Source: Nitrososphaerota archaeon (GTDB lineage Archaea > Thermoproteota > Nitrososphaeria > Nitrososphaerales > UBA183). From it: DNA of 64,000 nt. The DNA lies in the NCBI GenBank assembly GCA_029785685.1, contig JAFLZE010000001.1:64282-128281 (forward strand), written 5' to 3'. Under the pieces are notes generated by a model that saw only the letters and a program-made list of their open reading frames with translations, searched no databases and was not told the DNA's origin. Each line of letters opens with the position of its first letter. Within the stretch, counting starts at the first letter, position 1. This document shows, in pieces, positions 34,007-42,868 of the stretch. Both the position numbers and the translations under genes were made by a program.

Positions 34007-35226
34007 GACGTAAGCCCCAGCCTGGCGGTGTCAGATATCGCAGATATATCGCTTGAACCCGTGCACCCGTAAGCCAAAGACTTCAGCGTAGCAGAGCCTG
34101 AGGCGGAGCAGCCAAGGCCTGCAGAGGGGGAGCCGGCAGGCTCGACAACCTCTGCACCAATCACCCTTCCAGTGTTCCTCTCATAGACTAGGCCGCACGC
34201 TGAGTCTTCGTGCCACCGCCGCCCTATCGCCCTTAGGTCCATACCCAATGACCCGCAGGTCGTCGCGTCCGGGCCCGCCCTGGACCACCTAAGCCCAAAG
34301 ACCGTCAGGCACCAAGAGCGGACCGCGCTGATGCGGACGTTCGCCCCGGCGGAGTTTGCGCCCGCGGCCCTCCCGGTCAGCCTTGCCTCACCGTCCAGCG
34401 CGACTCCAGGCGGGAGGGACCCGTCTAGTTCGGCACATCCACCAGCCGCGAAGACCCCCGGTACGCTTGCCCTGAGGCACCTGTCGACCATGACCCCGCC
34501 GCTGCGACCAAGAAGCCCGGCGAGCGGGACCGTCACTGGAATCCGCCGGGGGACGAAGGCGAGGGCCCCGCATGGGACCACCTCTCCACCCGCGATCACC
34601 GCCTCCGCGCGCGCGAGGCCAACTACCCTGTGGACTCTCCCGGTAACGAGGCTGATCCCCCTCGCACGGGCCGCGTCCGAGATGACCTCCAACACCGGCG
34701 GGCTTGGCTTCGCCGGCTGCCAACACGAGACCATCAGGGAAACCTTCGTGCCTCGAACGGAGAGCCGCTCGGCGACTTGGAGCCCTCTGGCGCCCTCGCC
34801 ACAGATGAGTATCCGGTCGGCCGAGGCGCTGGCGGAGCCAAGTTCTTTGTACCGCGCGGCGGAGTCCAGAACGAAGGAGCCTGGCTTGCGGAGTCCTTGG
34901 GCCACGGGCGGCTCAAAGCGGGAGCCAGCAGCCAAGACCAGAGAGTCGGCGCGGAAGAGCGACCCGTTGGAGGCGACCGCCTCTCCTTTGCGGACTGCGA
35001 TTATCTCGGTCCCGCGGACAGAGGCGCAAGCATCAACCCTGGTGACCGGGCCGGAAACAGCGCGGCCCTGGCCTTCGGGACTCGACAGGAAGTCAGGCCA
35101 CGATGCCCAAGGTGGCTCTGGTTCTTCCAGCCGGTCGATGATCATGGCGTCGGCCCCTTGCATGGCGCATTCCTCGGCCGCTGCAGTGCCCGCGGTGCCG
35201 CCTCCCACTATCAGGACCCTGGACAT
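33991..35226 (-). CDS. FAD/NAD-dependent oxidoreductase of unclear substrate
   Basis: 411-residue pyridine-nucleotide-disulfide oxidoreductase-type flavoprotein: RVLIVGGGTAGTAAAEECAMQGADAMIID, then ADRILICGEGARGLQVAERL, and VPGVFAAGGCAELDG. It lacks the redox-active Cys motif of dihydrolipoyl dehydrogenase and the CoA-disulfide reductase Cys, so the substrate is open. Its stop overlaps the phosphoglycerate-dehydrogenase-like gene start, so they are co-expressed. Divergent from the YchF-like GTPase gene. Confidence 0.78.
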   Translation of the reverse strand: MSRVLIVGGGTAGTAAAEECAMQGADAMIIDRLEEPEPPWASWPDFLSSPEGQGRAVSGPVTRVDACASVRGTEIIAVRKGEAVASNGSLFRADSLVLAAGSRFEPPVAQGLRKPGSFVLDSAARYKELGSASASADRILICGEGARGLQVAERLSVRGTKVSLMVSCWQPAKPSPPVLEVISDAARARGISLVTGRVHRVVGLARAEAVIAGGEVVPCGALAFVPRRIPVTVPLAGLLGRSGGVMVDRCLRASVPGVFAAGGCAELDGSLPPGVALDGEARLTGRAAGANSAGANVRISAVRSWCLTVFGLRWSRAGPDATTCGSLGMDLRAIGRRWHEDSACGLVYERNTGRVIGAEVVEPAGSPSAGLGCSASGSATLKSLAYGCTGSSDISAISDTARLGLTSWSGC

Positions 35227-35279
35227 GGAGACGGACCGCTCACTGAGACGTTATAACAGGCGGACCGGGCGGATGGAAC

Positions 35280-36485
35280 GTGCTAGTGGGAGTCGTCGGC
35301 AAACCTAATGTCGGCAAGTCGACCTTCTTCGCGGCCGCCACCCTGAAGGATGTGCAGATAGCGGACTATCCATTCACCACGGTCAAGCCCAACATGGGCG
35401 TAGCGCACATCGTCACTCAGTGCGTCTGCAAAGAGCTTGGCGTGGTAGACACCCCCAGGAGCTCGATCTGCGTAGACGGGAAGAGGCTGGTCCCGGTGAA
35501 GGTGGTCGACGTCGCCGGGCTGGTGGAAGGGGCTTCCAAGGGGAAGGGGTTAGGAAACCAGTTCCTGGATGACCTGAGGCAGGCAGACGCGCTGGTCCAG
35601 GTAATCGACGCCTCAGGTTCTACCGACCTCGAAGGCAGGAAGGTCCCCCCTGGGAGCCATGATCCCGCAGAAGACATCGAAATGGTCGAACGTGAGTTCG
35701 ATCTGTGGATGTACGGCATCCTGAAGCGGGACTGGGAGAAGGCTACCCGGTCCCTGGAACAGACAGGGGGGAAGGTGACAGACCACCTGGCTGAGCGGCT
35801 TTCCGGCCTGTCGGTGACGCTTGCGGACGTCGAGGACGTCGTCCTCCGCTTACGCCTCCGCACAGAAAAACCGAGCAGCTGGACGGACGACCAGATCATG
35901 CAGTTCGTCATAGAGACGAGGAAGCTGACGAAGCCTTCTCTAATCGCAGCCAACAAGGCTGACCTTCCGACTTCATCCCAGAACATCGAGAGTCTCAGAC
36001 GGACTGGGAGGCAGGTCATCCCCTGCGCTTCGGAGGCGGAGCTCCTGCTCCGCCGGGCAGCCGAGCGTGGCCTTGTCACCTACTCCCCTGGAGACAAGGG
36101 GTTCACCGTCCCAGACCAAGGGAAGCTGTCTGGGGCGCAGGCTGCAGCCCTGAGGATGGTGGAAGACAAAGTGATGAGGGTCTATGGCGGGACGGGCGTC
36201 CAAGAGGCGGTCAACGGGGCATTCTTCGGGCTCCTGAAGGCCATAGTGGTGTTCCCTGTGGAAGACGAGACGAAGCTCACCGACAAAGATGGAAGGGTGC
36301 TCCCTGACGCGTTCGTGATGAAGGGCGGGTCCACAGCCCTCGACCTTGCCCGGACAGTGCACAGCGACCTGGCCGAGGGCTTCCTCTACGCGGTCGACGC
36401 TAGGACCGGGAAGAGGCTGGCAGGAGACTACAGGCTGCAGAACAGAGATATCCTGAAGATCGTGTCAAGCGGCAAGAGGGGCTAG
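35280..36485 (+). CDS. ychF: YchF/Obg-type GTPase/ATPase with TGS domain
   Basis: Translation-linked P-loop NTPase. Motifs: VGVVGKPNVGKSTFF (G1), DVAGLVEGASKGKGLGNQFL (G3), and NKADLP (G4). The NKAD fourth motif differs from the NMxE of bacterial ATP-specific YchF, so GTP use is likely. C-terminal TGS domain (VFPVEDETKLTDKDGRVLPDAFVMKGGSTALDLARTVHSDL, in parts). GTG start at 35280. Its last 21 nt overlap the convergent S3Ae gene. Confidence 0.93.
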   Translation: MLVGVVGKPNVGKSTFFAAATLKDVQIADYPFTTVKPNMGVAHIVTQCVCKELGVVDTPRSSICVDGKRLVPVKVVDVAGLVEGASKGKGLGNQFLDDLRQADALVQVIDASGSTDLEGRKVPPGSHDPAEDIEMVEREFDLWMYGILKRDWEKATRSLEQTGGKVTDHLAERLSGLSVTLADVEDVVLRLRLRTEKPSSWTDDQIMQFVIETRKLTKPSLIAANKADLPTSSQNIESLRRTGRQVIPCASEAELLLRRAAERGLVTYSPGDKGFTVPDQGKLSGAQAAALRMVEDKVMRVYGGTGVQEAVNGAFFGLLKAIVVFPVEDETKLTDKDGRVLPDAFVMKGGSTALDLARTVHSDLAEGFLYAVDARTGKRLAGDYRLQNRDILKIVSSGKRG

Positions 36486-37145
36486 CTGCTCGACCTTCCG
36501 CGGCTCCGGCCTCGCGATCAGTTTGCTCTTCCTCACCCCGACGTGTCTCAGGTGGGTGATCTTCTTGGCCTCGTTGTAGACGTCCGAGGCTACCTTCTGG
36601 AGCACCAGCTCCTGGGCGAACCCTTCGTAGTTCATGCCTGCGGCCTTCTCACCTATCACTTTGTCCATGATGAGCCTGAGGTCGCGCTTCTTCGAGGTGT
36701 TCATCTTGCCCTGAGAGAGCGCAGTGCAGTAGACCCTGACAACGTATCCGTCTTTGGTGGTATAGTCCTTGATGAAATCCGACATGGATGAGCCTCTTCG
36801 GATCAGGCTCCTGAGGAACTCCCTCGAATATTCGTGGCCCTTGAACACCGTGTAGGCGGTCTCACCCTCCACCCTATCGATCTGGAAGAAGAGTTTGAAG
36901 GCGTAGTGCTGCGGATCCTGCTTCAGTATGTCGTAGAGTGTCGTTTCTATGACTCTCCCGGCGGGCCTCTCGACGTCCGTGAGTGGGACGCGCGCTATCG
37001 GGGCGTTCCCGAAGGAGGGGGAGGCGGTCACGGTGACCCAGGACTTGAGCTTCCATTTGTCCCTGATCTTCGCCACTTTCTTTGGCAAACCAAGGCGCCC
37101 CTTTCGAATCTCGCTTATAATCTCAGCGTCTGCGGAGGCGGTCAA
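36465..37145 (-). CDS. rps1e: 30S ribosomal protein S3Ae (S1e)
   Basis: Archaeal/eukaryotic small-subunit protein. Features: DKWKLKSWVTVTASPSFG, RVIETTLYDILKQDPQHYAFKLFF, SMSDFIKDYTTKDGYVVRVYCTALSQ and ITHLRHVGVRKSKLI (in parts). 226 residues with an N-terminal extension. TTG start at 37145 lies inside the end of serS (22-nt overlap); a start further in is possible because a TATA-like ATTATAAG lies close by. Confidence 0.95.
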   Translation of the reverse strand: MTASADAEIISEIRKGRLGLPKKVAKIRDKWKLKSWVTVTASPSFGNAPIARVPLTDVERPAGRVIETTLYDILKQDPQHYAFKLFFQIDRVEGETAYTVFKGHEYSREFLRSLIRRGSSMSDFIKDYTTKDGYVVRVYCTALSQGKMNTSKKRDLRLIMDKVIGEKAAGMNYEGFAQELVLQKVASDVYNEAKKITHLRHVGVRKSKLIARPEPRKVEQLAPLAA

Positions 37146-38403
37146 TCCCCCCCATGTATGGGACGAGGGGCGCGGGTATTGTCACTGTGCCGTCCTCCTG
37201 CTGGAAATTCTCTACAATGGCAACCAGGGCCCTGGTAGTGACGGCCGTGGAGTTCAGGGTGTGGACCAGCCTGGTCGCCTCGCTCTGCTTGTCTCGGAAC
37301 CGGATTTTCAGCCGCCTGGACTGGTAGTCAGTGCAGTTGCTGCATGACACCATCTCCCTGAACTTGCCCTGGACGGGCATCCAAGCTTCGAGGTCGTACT
37401 TCTTCGCAGCGACGGTCCCCATGTCCCCGGTACAGACGTTGACCACCCGGTAGCGGAGCCCCAGGCTCTTGAAGACACCCTCGGCGTTCGCTATCAGCTG
37501 CTCGTGGAGGGCCCAACTTTCCTCCGGTCGGGCAAAGGCGACCTGCTCGACCTTGTAGAACTGGTGAGTCCTGAAGATCCCCTTGGTGTCCTTTCCGTGG
37601 GCGCCGGCCTCGACCCTGAAACAGGGCGAGAAGCCGCAGTACTTCAGTGGGAGCTCACTTCCTGATAGTATCTCGTCGGAGTGCATGGCTACCAGGGGGT
37701 GCTCAGATGTCGCGATCATGTACAGGTCCTCCCCCTCCACTTTGTAGATTACCGGTCCGAAGTCGCTCAGGTCTGTCACCCCACCGTAGGGCTGGCGCCT
37801 CATCATGAATGGAGGCTCCACTGGGACGAACCCCTTGGCAGAGACGGCGTCAATGGCATATCTCATGATGGCGTGTTCGAGCTTCACCGCATCCCCCTTG
37901 AGGATGAAGAAGCGGGCGCCAGAGATCTTCGCCGCCCGCTCCATGTCGACCATACCCAGGCCAGCGAGCACTTCGACGTGGTCCTTGGGTTCGAACTCGA
38001 ATGTCCGCTCCGTCCCCCAGGTCCGGACGGTCACATTCTCGGCGTCGTCCTTCCCCACCGGCACGCTCTCGTGGAGTATGTTCGGGAGAGACATCAAGAT
38101 GCTCTCCAGGGTCCGCTGTTGCTCGTCCTGCGCTTCCGCGAAGCCATCGAGGCGCTTCGAGAATTCAGCTACCTTCGATTGCTCGGCCTGTATGGGCTGC
38201 TTGTTCCGGGCCAGGTCGGCGATGACCCGGTTGGCCTCGTTGAGCTCGTGGCGTAGAGCTTCCGCCTGGGTCTTGGCCGTTCTCCATTCAGTGTCAGCCT
38301 TGATGGCGTCGTCCACGAGGTGCAGCTTGTCGAACATTCCCCTCTTCCTGAGATCTGCCCTGATTGTTTCGGGGTCTTCCCTCAGGAGCTTTACGTCTAA
38401 CAT
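37123..38403 (-). CDS. serS: Seryl-tRNA synthetase
   Basis: Class II aminoacyl-tRNA synthetase. N-terminal coiled-coil tRNA arm (MLDVKLLREDPETIRADLRKR, then helices to about residue 100), motif 2 CFRVEAGAHGKDTKGIFRTHQFYKVEQ, motif 3 LNSTAVTTRALVAIVENFQQEDGTVTIP (parts). 426 residues, the bacterial/common archaeal type, not the methanogen-specific form. Confidence 0.97.
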   Translation of the reverse strand: MLDVKLLREDPETIRADLRKRGMFDKLHLVDDAIKADTEWRTAKTQAEALRHELNEANRVIADLARNKQPIQAEQSKVAEFSKRLDGFAEAQDEQQRTLESILMSLPNILHESVPVGKDDAENVTVRTWGTERTFEFEPKDHVEVLAGLGMVDMERAAKISGARFFILKGDAVKLEHAIMRYAIDAVSAKGFVPVEPPFMMRRQPYGGVTDLSDFGPVIYKVEGEDLYMIATSEHPLVAMHSDEILSGSELPLKYCGFSPCFRVEAGAHGKDTKGIFRTHQFYKVEQVAFARPEESWALHEQLIANAEGVFKSLGLRYRVVNVCTGDMGTVAAKKYDLEAWMPVQGKFREMVSCSNCTDYQSRRLKIRFRDKQSEATRLVHTLNSTAVTTRALVAIVENFQQEDGTVTIPAPLVPYMGGIDRLRRR

Positions 38404-38412
38404 TGTGCTGTC

Positions 38413-38667
38413 TCAACCCTGCTTCGGTTGCGATAAAAGCCATACCTCTTCGAAGAGCGTCGCGTCCCTCAGGACGGCCAGGGCAGTCGATAGCGAGCTG
38501 GAGGCGGAGTCGGAGTCGACAGTGAACTTCAGGCCGTCCGCCTCCACCGCCGAGACCAGCTTCATCCCCCGAGGCGCGCCCTCGTTATCAGGAGCGAGGA
38601 CGGACGCCAGGCTCTTCACCGTCAGGTCGTCCCTGCAACCGACCCGCAGTTCGACTTGAGTCTTCAA
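38413..38667 (-). CDS. pcc1: KEOPS complex subunit Pcc1
   Basis: 84-residue protein matching the CTAG/Pcc1 fold: VLAPDNEGAPRGMKLVSAVEADGLKFTVDSDSASSSLSTALAVL (in parts). Pcc1 dimerises and binds Kae1 in the complex that makes t6A in tRNAs. Its start overlaps the RecJ-like gene stop (ATGA type), and Kae1 and Bud32 are 2-4 kb away on the same strand, which supports the assignment. Confidence 0.85.
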   Translation of the reverse strand: MKTQVELRVGCRDDLTVKSLASVLAPDNEGAPRGMKLVSAVEADGLKFTVDSDSASSSLSTALAVLRDATLFEEVWLLSQPKQG

Positions 38668-40070
38668 CCGGCAACCCTCGCCAGTACTGCCTTCGAGAAT
38701 GTATCCGTCCTCGATGAAGGTATCTTGGCGCCGGCCGCCATCTCATGCCCTCCTCCGACCCCGTCCACAGCCTCTGCTGCCTCCTTCATGAGCAGACCCA
38801 GGTTCACCTCGCCGGCGAAGGCGTCCCCCACCCTGGATGAGATCTTGACCTCCGCATCCCTCCCCGTGGCCCTCCCCACGACCACCTTGTCTTTGAACTC
38901 AGGGGTGGAAGTGAGTATGGAAATCACGGGACCCAACAGCTTTTCGTCCACCAGTCCCTCTCCATTCACGAAGACAAGGCTGCCGTGCCGCTCCATTCTC
39001 GACGGCTCCGAGGTGAGACCGCTCAGCGCCTTGTTTATCCCGCTCCTGTACTCGGACAAGGACTTCATGGCGGCCTTCAGGGCCTGGGACCTGTCTCCCA
39101 GGCAGACCGAGATGCCTGTCCCCGAAGCGCCCATCCTTCCGCAGGAGTTCAGGAGCGTTCCGAACTCCCTCGCATCCCTCAACGGCGTGAAAGCATCCTC
39201 GAACCGCAGTGTGTACACCTCTCCGAAGATACCCGCGAGCGCGTCGCTTGCACCTTCCTGAGGGCCCACGACCCCCGCGAGGGCCTCGACGAGCCTCTTC
39301 TTCTCGTCCTGGGAGAGGGACGAGACGGTGCGCCAGGAACCGCCATCCTTCAGAGTGAGCCCGGACTGGTGCAGCAGAGCGAGGACCGCGTCCTTGCTGC
39401 CTGTCAGTCCCTTCAAGAGCGGCGTGGACGTCAGCGCCACCGCCTCGTGGACCGGCCTCGTCTCTCGCCCGGTGAACATGAGGTCTGTGGTCACAGACAT
39501 CAGCCCACGCGACTGGGCGTCCCCAAGGGCGGCTCTGTTGAGACCAGTCAGCGACCTCCCGGGCCCGGCGTCCTGGCGGTCCGCTACGGCCCCCACGACT
39601 GCGAGGGGCGAGAGGTCCGCGTTGGCCTGGTCGAGGGCTGCGGCGAAGAAGTAGGCCATCGCCGAAGAGCACGCCTCCTTCCCCCCGTCGAAGCCATAAG
39701 CCCAGGCGTTGATTACGCTGCGGTTTGCCATGTCAGCCTCTGAAATCTGGTGGTGGTCGATGACGAGGAAGTCCCCCCCGAAAGCCGCCTCGAGCTCCCT
39801 GACCAAGGTTGATCCGAGGTCTGTGAAGATGTGGAACTCGTGCCCCAGTTCTTTCAGCGACAGGACAGTCTTGGCGTCGAGGTCGGGGACGGTGCGGAGG
39901 GCGACGTTGGCGCCTTTTCGCTTGAGCGCGGCGAACACGGCCGACCCGCTGCAGAGGCCGTCCGCGTCTATGTGTGTCACGACGAGGATCCTCTTCCCGT
40001 CGGTGGCCATCTTCAACAGGCTCGGAGCCAGTGCCCTGTAGCGTGCGGTGAGCCCTTCGATGTTCGTCAC
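38664..40070 (-). CDS. RecJ-like DHH phosphoesterase
   Basis: Archaeal RecJ/GAN-type single-strand exonuclease. DHH domain motifs VVTHIDADGLCSGSAVF, VIDHHQISEADM (DHH), and DHHA1 GGGHEMAAGAKI. 468 residues. Archaeal homologues bind the GINS complex or act on RNA 5' ends. It lies between S15 and Pcc1 with tight spacing, an arrangement known from other archaea. Confidence 0.93.
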   Translation of the reverse strand: MTNIEGLTARYRALAPSLLKMATDGKRILVVTHIDADGLCSGSAVFAALKRKGANVALRTVPDLDAKTVLSLKELGHEFHIFTDLGSTLVRELEAAFGGDFLVIDHHQISEADMANRSVINAWAYGFDGGKEACSSAMAYFFAAALDQANADLSPLAVVGAVADRQDAGPGRSLTGLNRAALGDAQSRGLMSVTTDLMFTGRETRPVHEAVALTSTPLLKGLTGSKDAVLALLHQSGLTLKDGGSWRTVSSLSQDEKKRLVEALAGVVGPQEGASDALAGIFGEVYTLRFEDAFTPLRDAREFGTLLNSCGRMGASGTGISVCLGDRSQALKAAMKSLSEYRSGINKALSGLTSEPSRMERHGSLVFVNGEGLVDEKLLGPVISILTSTPEFKDKVVVGRATGRDAEVKISSRVGDAFAGEVNLGLLMKEAAEAVDGVGGGHEMAAGAKIPSSRTDTFSKAVLARVAG

Positions 40071-40085
40071 GGGCCCGCCCCCGGC

Positions 40086-40535
40086 CTAGGCCAGCTGTGC
40101 GACGACGGCGGTGTACTTGAAGTCCTTCGAGATGATGCCTTTGTCTTTGTAGTATTTCGAGAGTCGGTAGATTTTGGCCTCGATGAGCTCGAGAGAATGC
40201 ACGTTCTTCCTGTCGCTGCTGTGCGTGTTGAGATGGTCCTGAACCCGCTGGGCCCTTTCAATCAAATCCTGCAGGTCCTGGGGTATCTTTGGAGCGACCT
40301 TGCCCTCTGCCAGGACCTTTCCCAGCGACTTCCCTGCCAGGGGCTTGAAAAGCGGAACCCCATAGTCGTCTCTGAGCGCCTGCCCTATCTTGCTCGGGGT
40401 GAGCCCTTCCTTGGCGAGCTTTAGGATTGCGTTCTTGGCCTCGTCAGGGGTGGTGGTCACCCAGCTCGGGCTGCTCTTGCTGGGTGGTCTAGTCTGGTGA
40501 GACTTCCCGTGCCTGTGAGAGTGGATTCGGGCCAT
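40086..40535 (-). CDS. rps15: 30S ribosomal protein S15
   Basis: Archaeal long-form S15 (149 residues): ARIHSHRHGKSHQTRPPSK, then SPSWVTTTPDEAKNAILKLAKEGLTPSKIGQALRDDYGVP (in parts) and the S15 core NTHSSDRKNVHSLELIEAKIYRLSKYYK. 15 nt upstream of the RecJ-like gene. ATG 40535. Confidence 0.97.
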   Translation of the reverse strand: MARIHSHRHGKSHQTRPPSKSSPSWVTTTPDEAKNAILKLAKEGLTPSKIGQALRDDYGVPLFKPLAGKSLGKVLAEGKVAPKIPQDLQDLIERAQRVQDHLNTHSSDRKNVHSLELIEAKIYRLSKYYKDKGIISKDFKYTAVVAQLA

Positions 40536-40599
40536 GCTTCAGAAGTTCAGCCGAGTCCTCCGGGTTGAACTGATAAACGTTGCCCGCCAGGTCCTCATC

Positions 40600-41250
40600 T
40601 CAAGTGACCCGGGCGTACCTCCCCCTCCGCTCGATGTTCCGGAGCTGGCTTCGGACCCTTCTGGACTTCGGAGTCCCAGCCACGGCCTCGTAACCCCTGA
40701 AGAGCGCGTCCAGGGCGGCCTTGGCTATGCCTGGATGGGCACCCACGAGCGTCTCCTTGATCAGACGGAGGTCGACGGCGTGGTCCTCCAGCCTGCTGGT
40801 GCGGTGGGCCAAACCGAAGTCCAAGAAGACGAGGGTGCCCTCCCTGGACACGAGGTTAGCCGTGGTGAGGTCCCCGTGCATCATCCCCGCCGCATGCAGG
40901 CGGGCGACTCCTTCCCCGAACTTGAAGAACGGCTCCTCTGCGTCATTCGCCGTCATTTGACCCGCCAGGTCTCTGAGCATCTTGCCGCCGACGTACTCCA
41001 TGACGATGGTAGACGTCTGGAGGTCGAGGTGATAGAGGAAGGGAGTCGCGACCCCGGCCCGCTTCGCATGGCGGATCATCTCAGCTTCATGTGCCGTCCT
41101 TTGGCGCCGGATCTCCCGGTCGATGGCGGCCAGCCTGTAGGTCAGCGGCTTTCTGACCTTAAACACGGCGGGGAGTCCCTGCCAGTCCCCCAGCACCACG
41201 TCTGCCTCGGCGCCCCTGTACAGGAGGCGGCCGGGGACTGTCTCATCCAC
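40600..41250 (-). CDS. bud32: KEOPS complex kinase Bud32
   Basis: RIO/Bud32 small kinase that regulates Kae1. Core: LLYRGAEADVVLGDWQGLPAVFKVRKPLTYRLAAIDREIRRQRTAHEAEMIRHA (parts), HAAGMMHGDLTTANLV (HGDLT-N motif) and VFLDFGLAHRT (DFG). In many archaea Kae1 and Bud32 are fused; here they are separate but overlapping. I start at GTG 41250, which overlaps the kae1 stop; ATG 41271 is an alternative. Confidence 0.94.
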   Translation of the reverse strand: MDETVPGRLLYRGAEADVVLGDWQGLPAVFKVRKPLTYRLAAIDREIRRQRTAHEAEMIRHAKRAGVATPFLYHLDLQTSTIVMEYVGGKMLRDLAGQMTANDAEEPFFKFGEGVARLHAAGMMHGDLTTANLVSREGTLVFLDFGLAHRTSRLEDHAVDLRLIKETLVGAHPGIAKAALDALFRGYEAVAGTPKSRRVRSQLRNIERRGRYARVT

Positions 41251-42235
41251 GCCAGGGGATGTCAACGACATCGAGCCTCCATGACTGCTTGACTGTCGAC
41301 TCGGCCACCGGGACTTCGATTCCACTCTCGTAGGCCAGGACGCCGGTCCATGCAATCTGCGCGCCGCAGTCACCGCTGTATTCGAGGGGGACCGCCAGGA
41401 CCCTGGCCGAGTGCCTCTCAGCCATGGCCGACATCATCTGCGACAGGCGCTTGTTCGCCGCTACGCCCCCTACTATCATGACCTCTTTCTTCCCTGTGAA
41501 CGCCAGCGCCCTCTCAGTCACCTCGGTCACCATCGAAAACGAAGTCTCCTGCAGGGAGTAGGAGACATCCTCGAATGAGGCTCCACGGTCCAGAAGGGAT
41601 TTTGACGCAGTCAGGAGCCCTGAGAAGGACACGTCGTTCCCCTTCACCGAGTACGGGAGCCTGAGATAGTGGTCGGACCTCGACGCAGACTCCTCGATGG
41701 CACGCCCGCAGGGAGACGCCATGCCGTGGTGCCGTCCGAACTGGTCCAGCAACTGTCCGAGAGTGAGGTCCAACGACTCTCCCAGAATCCTCCACCTCAG
41801 CCCCGAGTAGGCGATGATCATGGTATGCCCCCCGGAGACGAGGAGGACCACCGGATCCTCGGCGCCGGTCAGAAGGCACCCAAGCTCGATGTGCCCGACG
41901 GCGTGGTTGACTGGGACGAGAGGGACGCCCAGAGAAGCAGCCAACGTCCTGGCAGCGACGGCGCCGACGCGTAAGCAAGGGCCGAGCCCGGGGCCCATGG
42001 CATAAGCGACCGCGGAGAGGTCACCCGGCTCTGTCCCTGAGGATCGGAGCGCTTCCGTCAGGACCGAAGGTGCGGCAGCGAGGTGGTTCTGGGAAGCCTC
42101 GAAGGGGTGGATTCCACCCCCAGGGGGGGCCTTGTAGACGGACTTCGAGTTGGAGAGGATCTCGCCGTCGGAGGAGACCACTGACACTGAGAATGTATGG
42201 GCGGTGCTCTCCACGCCGATGACTAGGCATTTCAT
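41243..42235 (-). CDS. kae1: tRNA t6A synthesis protein Kae1
   Basis: ASKHA-fold enzyme that transfers threonylcarbamoyl to A37 of ANN-decoding tRNAs. VIGVESTAHTFSVSVVS, metal-binding VNHAVGHIELGC (HxxxH), VLLVSGGHTMII, and EVMIVGGVAANKRL are clear. 330 residues, stand-alone form. Stop overlaps bud32. Confidence 0.97.
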   Translation of the reverse strand: MKCLVIGVESTAHTFSVSVVSSDGEILSNSKSVYKAPPGGGIHPFEASQNHLAAAPSVLTEALRSSGTEPGDLSAVAYAMGPGLGPCLRVGAVAARTLAASLGVPLVPVNHAVGHIELGCLLTGAEDPVVLLVSGGHTMIIAYSGLRWRILGESLDLTLGQLLDQFGRHHGMASPCGRAIEESASRSDHYLRLPYSVKGNDVSFSGLLTASKSLLDRGASFEDVSYSLQETSFSMVTEVTERALAFTGKKEVMIVGGVAANKRLSQMMSAMAERHSARVLAVPLEYSGDCGAQIAWTGVLAYESGIEVPVAESTVKQSWRLDVVDIPWRG

Positions 42236-42241
42236 CTCTGG

Positions 42242-42763
42242 TTACATCTTTCGCGTCTGACGGTAGAGGTCCCCCAACAGGTTGACGTAGGGTTTGACTT
42301 CGACCAAGAAGTCCTCGAACTTAGCCCTCTCGAAGGTGGCTGCGTGCTTGCCTCCCTCGAACACGATCTTGGCCGCTAGCACAATACCTCCGCTCCGGTC
42401 CGGGTCAGATTTCAGCTTCGGGAAGTGGATCAGCGCCCCGTAGCCTATCTTCTTTTCTCTTCTCGTGAACACGACGTTGTAGTACATGCTGAGCGTCTTG
42501 GTGAATTGCGCCAGCTGCTTCTTCCTGCTCTCGCTCCGCTTCACCTGATCAAAGTCAGCAGCAGCCAGCGTGTCTATCATCTCCTTGAGCAGCTTCATCT
42601 CGCTCACCTTCCTCGTGTAGCCAGCATATTCGATCGGCATCTGATAGACGCTGTTCATGACGGAATCCCAGTCGTCCAGGACCGCGAACGTGTCAGTGTC
42701 GAGGTTCATCTCCCTCTTCAGCTCGTCGGATAGTACGTCTTCCACGGTCAGCTTGCGCGGCAT
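42242..42763 (-). CDS. Conserved-looking protein of unknown function next to kae1
   Basis: A 173-residue soluble protein starting MPRKLTVEDVLSDELKREM. It has a Lys/Arg-rich middle (KRSESRKKQLAQFTKT) and no membrane helix; the end (VEVKPYVNLLGDLYRQTRKM) is basic and helical. No family recognised. I chose ATG 42763; the frame reaches 42826 but the extra residues look spurious. It lies 6 nt upstream of kae1, in a tRNA-modification and RNA-processing neighbourhood, which suggests an RNA-related role, an inference only. Confidence 0.7.
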   Translation of the reverse strand: MPRKLTVEDVLSDELKREMNLDTDTFAVLDDWDSVMNSVYQMPIEYAGYTRKVSEMKLLKEMIDTLAAADFDQVKRSESRKKQLAQFTKTLSMYYNVVFTRREKKIGYGALIHFPKLKSDPDRSGGIVLAAKIVFEGGKHAATFERAKFEDFLVEVKPYVNLLGDLYRQTRKM

Positions 42764-42868
42764 ACCGGGAGCGCGGCGCGTCGCATAGTTAACGTTGACC
42801 CCGATACACCAGCCAGGGTCGTTCACGGCTCTGCGAACTTATACCTGTGGACATCCTAAGTAGAGAGG

